From NCBI GenBank assembly GCA_964354135.1, contig CAYGZA010000074.1, positions 1 to 21,554 of the forward strand: DNA of 21,554 nucleotides, written 5' to 3'. The first letter of the stretch is position 1. Each line of letters begins with the position of its first letter. The stretch is from CAYGZA01 sp964354135. GTDB lineage: Bacteria; Planctomycetota; Planctomycetia; Pirellulales; Thermoguttaceae. Below are positions 20,219 through 21,554 of this stretch, piece after piece. The notes below the pieces were generated by a model. The model was not told the DNA's origin. It ran no database searches and saw only the letters and a list, made by a program, of their open reading frames with translations. A program made the position numbers and the translations under genes.

Positions 20219-20356
20219 TCGGCCGATGCGATGGGACTGCTTGGCAGCCGGCTGGGCGGCGCGCGAGGTCGAGCCCGCCGGAGTCGCCAGTGGGGAAGCT
20301 TGAGAAGCGATGCACGTGCAAGGACGCCGCGTGAGTTGGGAAAGTGAGGGAGTGCG

Positions 20357-21554
20357 ATGCACAGCGATTACCTGAATCCCGGCATCCGGCAGCTCCGCGA
20401 TCAGCAGGTGCGGTTCGCGCCGCGCGAAAAGAAACTCGAGCAAGCCGATCAGGCCGAGAAGCTCCTGACCGAATTGGAGCCGGACCGCTCATACACTTAT
20501 GCGGATCTCTGCTACAAGATCACGAAGTATCGCCCGGAGGCATACCCGGACCTGAGAATCAGCGGCCAGGAGGCGAATCACGATTTGCGGTTGTTGGTTG
20601 AGGACCTTTCGGACGCCGCCAACGTCCCGGCCGACGACGCGGGGGAGCGGGTCCTGACCGTGGATCAGTTGAGCGAGCAATTCCGCGTTTCCACGAAGAC
20701 CATTTCCCGTTGGCGCCGGCAAGGGCTGGTGAGCCGCCGCTTCGTGTTCGACGGGCGCAAGCGGGTAGGGTTCCTGGCCAGCTCGGTGGAGCGTTTCGTG
20801 CAACGGAACCAGGAGCGGGTCCGCCGCGGCTCGCAGTTCAGCCAACTGAGCGACGAGGAGCGGCAGGCGATCATCGAGCGCGCCCGCCGGTTGGCCCAGG
20901 CCGGGGGCTGCCCGGCCGAGGTGACCAAGCGGCTTTCGCGTCACAGCGGTCGGAGCGTGGAGACGATCCGCTACACGCTCAGGCAGTTCGACCGCGATCA
21001 CCCCGACCTGGCGATCTTCCCCGAGCATTCCGGCCCGCTGCGGGAGGAGACGAAGAGGAAGATCTACCAGCAGTATCGCCGGGGCGAGCCGGCGGAGTCC
21101 CTGGCCCGGCGGTTTTGCCGCACGAAGACCAGCATCTACCGCATCGTTGCGGAAACGCGGGCCCAGCGAATCATGGAGCTGCCGCTGGACTTCATTCCCA
21201 GCCAGCAGTTCGCCAGAATCCGCTCGGAGAAGCAGGAAAGGGAAATCCTCGGGCCGGCGCCGCCGAGCGAGCCGCCGCCGAAACGGCCGCGGCTCCCCAG
21301 CGGGCTGCCGCCGTACCTGGCCAGCCTCTACGAGGTGCCTCTCTTGACCCGGGAGCAGGAAGTCCACTTGTTCCGCAAGATGAACTACCTGAAGTGCAAG
21401 GCCGGCAAGCTCCGCGAGACGCTGGACCCGGCCCGCCCGAAAAGCAGCCTCATGGACCAGATTGAGCGGCTCTGCGACGAGGCCGTGGCGGTCAAGAACG
21501 AGAGCATTTCCTCCAACCTGCGGCTGGTGGTGTCGATCGCCAAGCGGCACGTCG
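20357..21554 (+). CDS. Sigma-70 family factor with N-terminal HTH extension (3' end cut)
   Basis: The first 399 residues of an RNA polymerase sigma factor; the frame is open to the window edge. ATG at 20357 is the first start after an in-frame TGA at 20345 and has GAGGGAG upstream. The protein begins MHSDYLNPGIRQLRDQQVRF. An HTH of MerR/excisionase type (LTVDQLSEQFRVSTKTISRW...RRFVFDGRKRVGF, about 100-151) follows. Then come an HTH-like segment SDEERQAIIERARRLAQAGG...RSVETIRYTL (164-216) and a resolvase/Hin-like HTH, REETKRKIYQQYRRGEPAESLARRFCRTKTSIYRIV (229-265). Sigma region 1.2 is PPYLASLYEVPLLTREQEVHLFRKM (about 318-342), and region 2.1 begins NESISSNLRLVVSIAKRHV (381-399). Regions 2.2 to 4 lie beyond the window. 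This architecture is planctomycete-like; the role of the extension is unknown. Confidence 0.88.
   Translation, partial: MHSDYLNPGIRQLRDQQVRFAPREKKLEQADQAEKLLTELEPDRSYTYADLCYKITKYRPEAYPDLRISGQEANHDLRLLVEDLSDAANVPADDAGERVLTVDQLSEQFRVSTKTISRWRRQGLVSRRFVFDGRKRVGFLASSVERFVQRNQERVRRGSQFSQLSDEERQAIIERARRLAQAGGCPAEVTKRLSRHSGRSVETIRYTLRQFDRDHPDLAIFPEHSGPLREETKRKIYQQYRRGEPAESLARRFCRTKTSIYRIVAETRAQRIMELPLDFIPSQQFARIRSEKQEREILGPAPPSEPPPKRPRLPSGLPPYLASLYEVPLLTREQEVHLFRKMNYLKCKAGKLRETLDPARPKSSLMDQIERLCDEAVAVKNESISSNLRLVVSIAKRHV

Larger units (their letters stand above)
19530..20356. other. Gene-free region rich in inverted repeats
   Basis: About 830 nt with no believable coding frame. Hairpins on the plus strand: CGCATT/AATGCG (19706-19724), TCAGC/GCTGA (19731-19746), nested GGGT/ACCC and TTCA/TGAA (about 19766-19790), and CTGGTGC/GCACCGG with a 7-nt loop (19932-19952). 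An extended -10, TGCTATGAT, lies at 19791-19799 with a weak -35. No tRNA, tmRNA, RNase P or SRP RNA signature is found. It could hold one or more unannotated RNAs or the long regulatory region of the sigma-factor gene. Confidence 0.4.

Noticed and set aside
20012..20443. Minus-strand frames of 143 and 114 aa in the gene-free region
   Set aside because: Compositionally biased, no ribosome-binding site, and overlapping the start of the sigma-factor gene.
20489..21550. 353-aa minus-strand frame at the right end
   Set aside because: It is antisense to the sigma-factor gene, whose HTH and region 1.2/2.1 motifs are unmistakable; the reverse frame shows only shadow composition.

Overview
The window looks like a chromosome fragment from a GC-rich planctomycete, probably Pirellulales-like. 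This rests on a DUF1559 pseudopilin-like protein with the H-X9-DG motif, a DUF1080 (3-keto-disaccharide hydrolase) exoprotein, a long secreted protein built of secretin N-type modules, a PBS-type HEAT-repeat protein, and a primary-like sigma factor with a long helix-turn-helix N-terminal extension. Short dispersed palindromic repeats of the type common in these genomes add to this. No taxonomic marker such as rRNA is present, so the assignment is inference.

Layout. 149-2966 (minus): a compact cluster of a single-domain ModE-like regulator, then a strong promoter with an operator-like palindrome and a hairpin-rich leader. These are followed by a small polytopic membrane protein, a protein of the archaeal TiaS family (GIDDTD motif) and a DUF1559 pseudopilin. 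The last three overlap by 4 nt each (GTGA, ATGA). 3015-6230 (minus): a 1071-aa exported protein of repeated secretin-N-like modules without a recognisable secretin barrel. 6514-10470 (plus): cobalamin-dependent methionine synthase metH, transcribed divergently. 10617-11594 (plus): secreted HEAT-repeat protein. 11631-15030 (minus): asnB and glgC. 15323-16250: a small unknown gene overlapping tail-to-tail with a Panacea/DUF4065-like gene, in a lower-GC accessory-looking patch. 16465-17460 (plus): DUF1080 protein. 17461-18038: gene-free, with an orphan -10, a strong terminator and a nested palindrome. 18039-19529 (minus): planctomycete-type exported protein of unknown function. 19530-20356: gene-free but rich in inverted repeats. 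20357-end (plus): N-terminal 399 residues of a sigma-70 factor, cut by the window edge.

Most notable. (1) metH carries two in-frame insertions made of dispersed repeat DNA. Two copies of a 73-bp palindromic element lie in opposite orientations, about 77 percent identical, and the first is followed by two copies of a 37-bp hairpin repeat. By alignment to E. coli MetH from memory, the insertions (63 and 28 residues) account for the whole 91-residue length excess, and catalytic and ligand motifs are intact. This is a candidate protein-coding palindromic element like those of Rickettsia. (2) The ModE-like / membrane protein / TiaS-like cluster is a plausible undescribed system: a TiaS relative is out of place in a bacterium, and its operon has its own promoter, palindrome and structured leader. 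(3) The sigma factor carries three predicted HTH modules ahead of region 1.2.

Promoters were called by eye from -35/-10 similarity and are hypotheses. All family assignments come from motif recognition without database searches.
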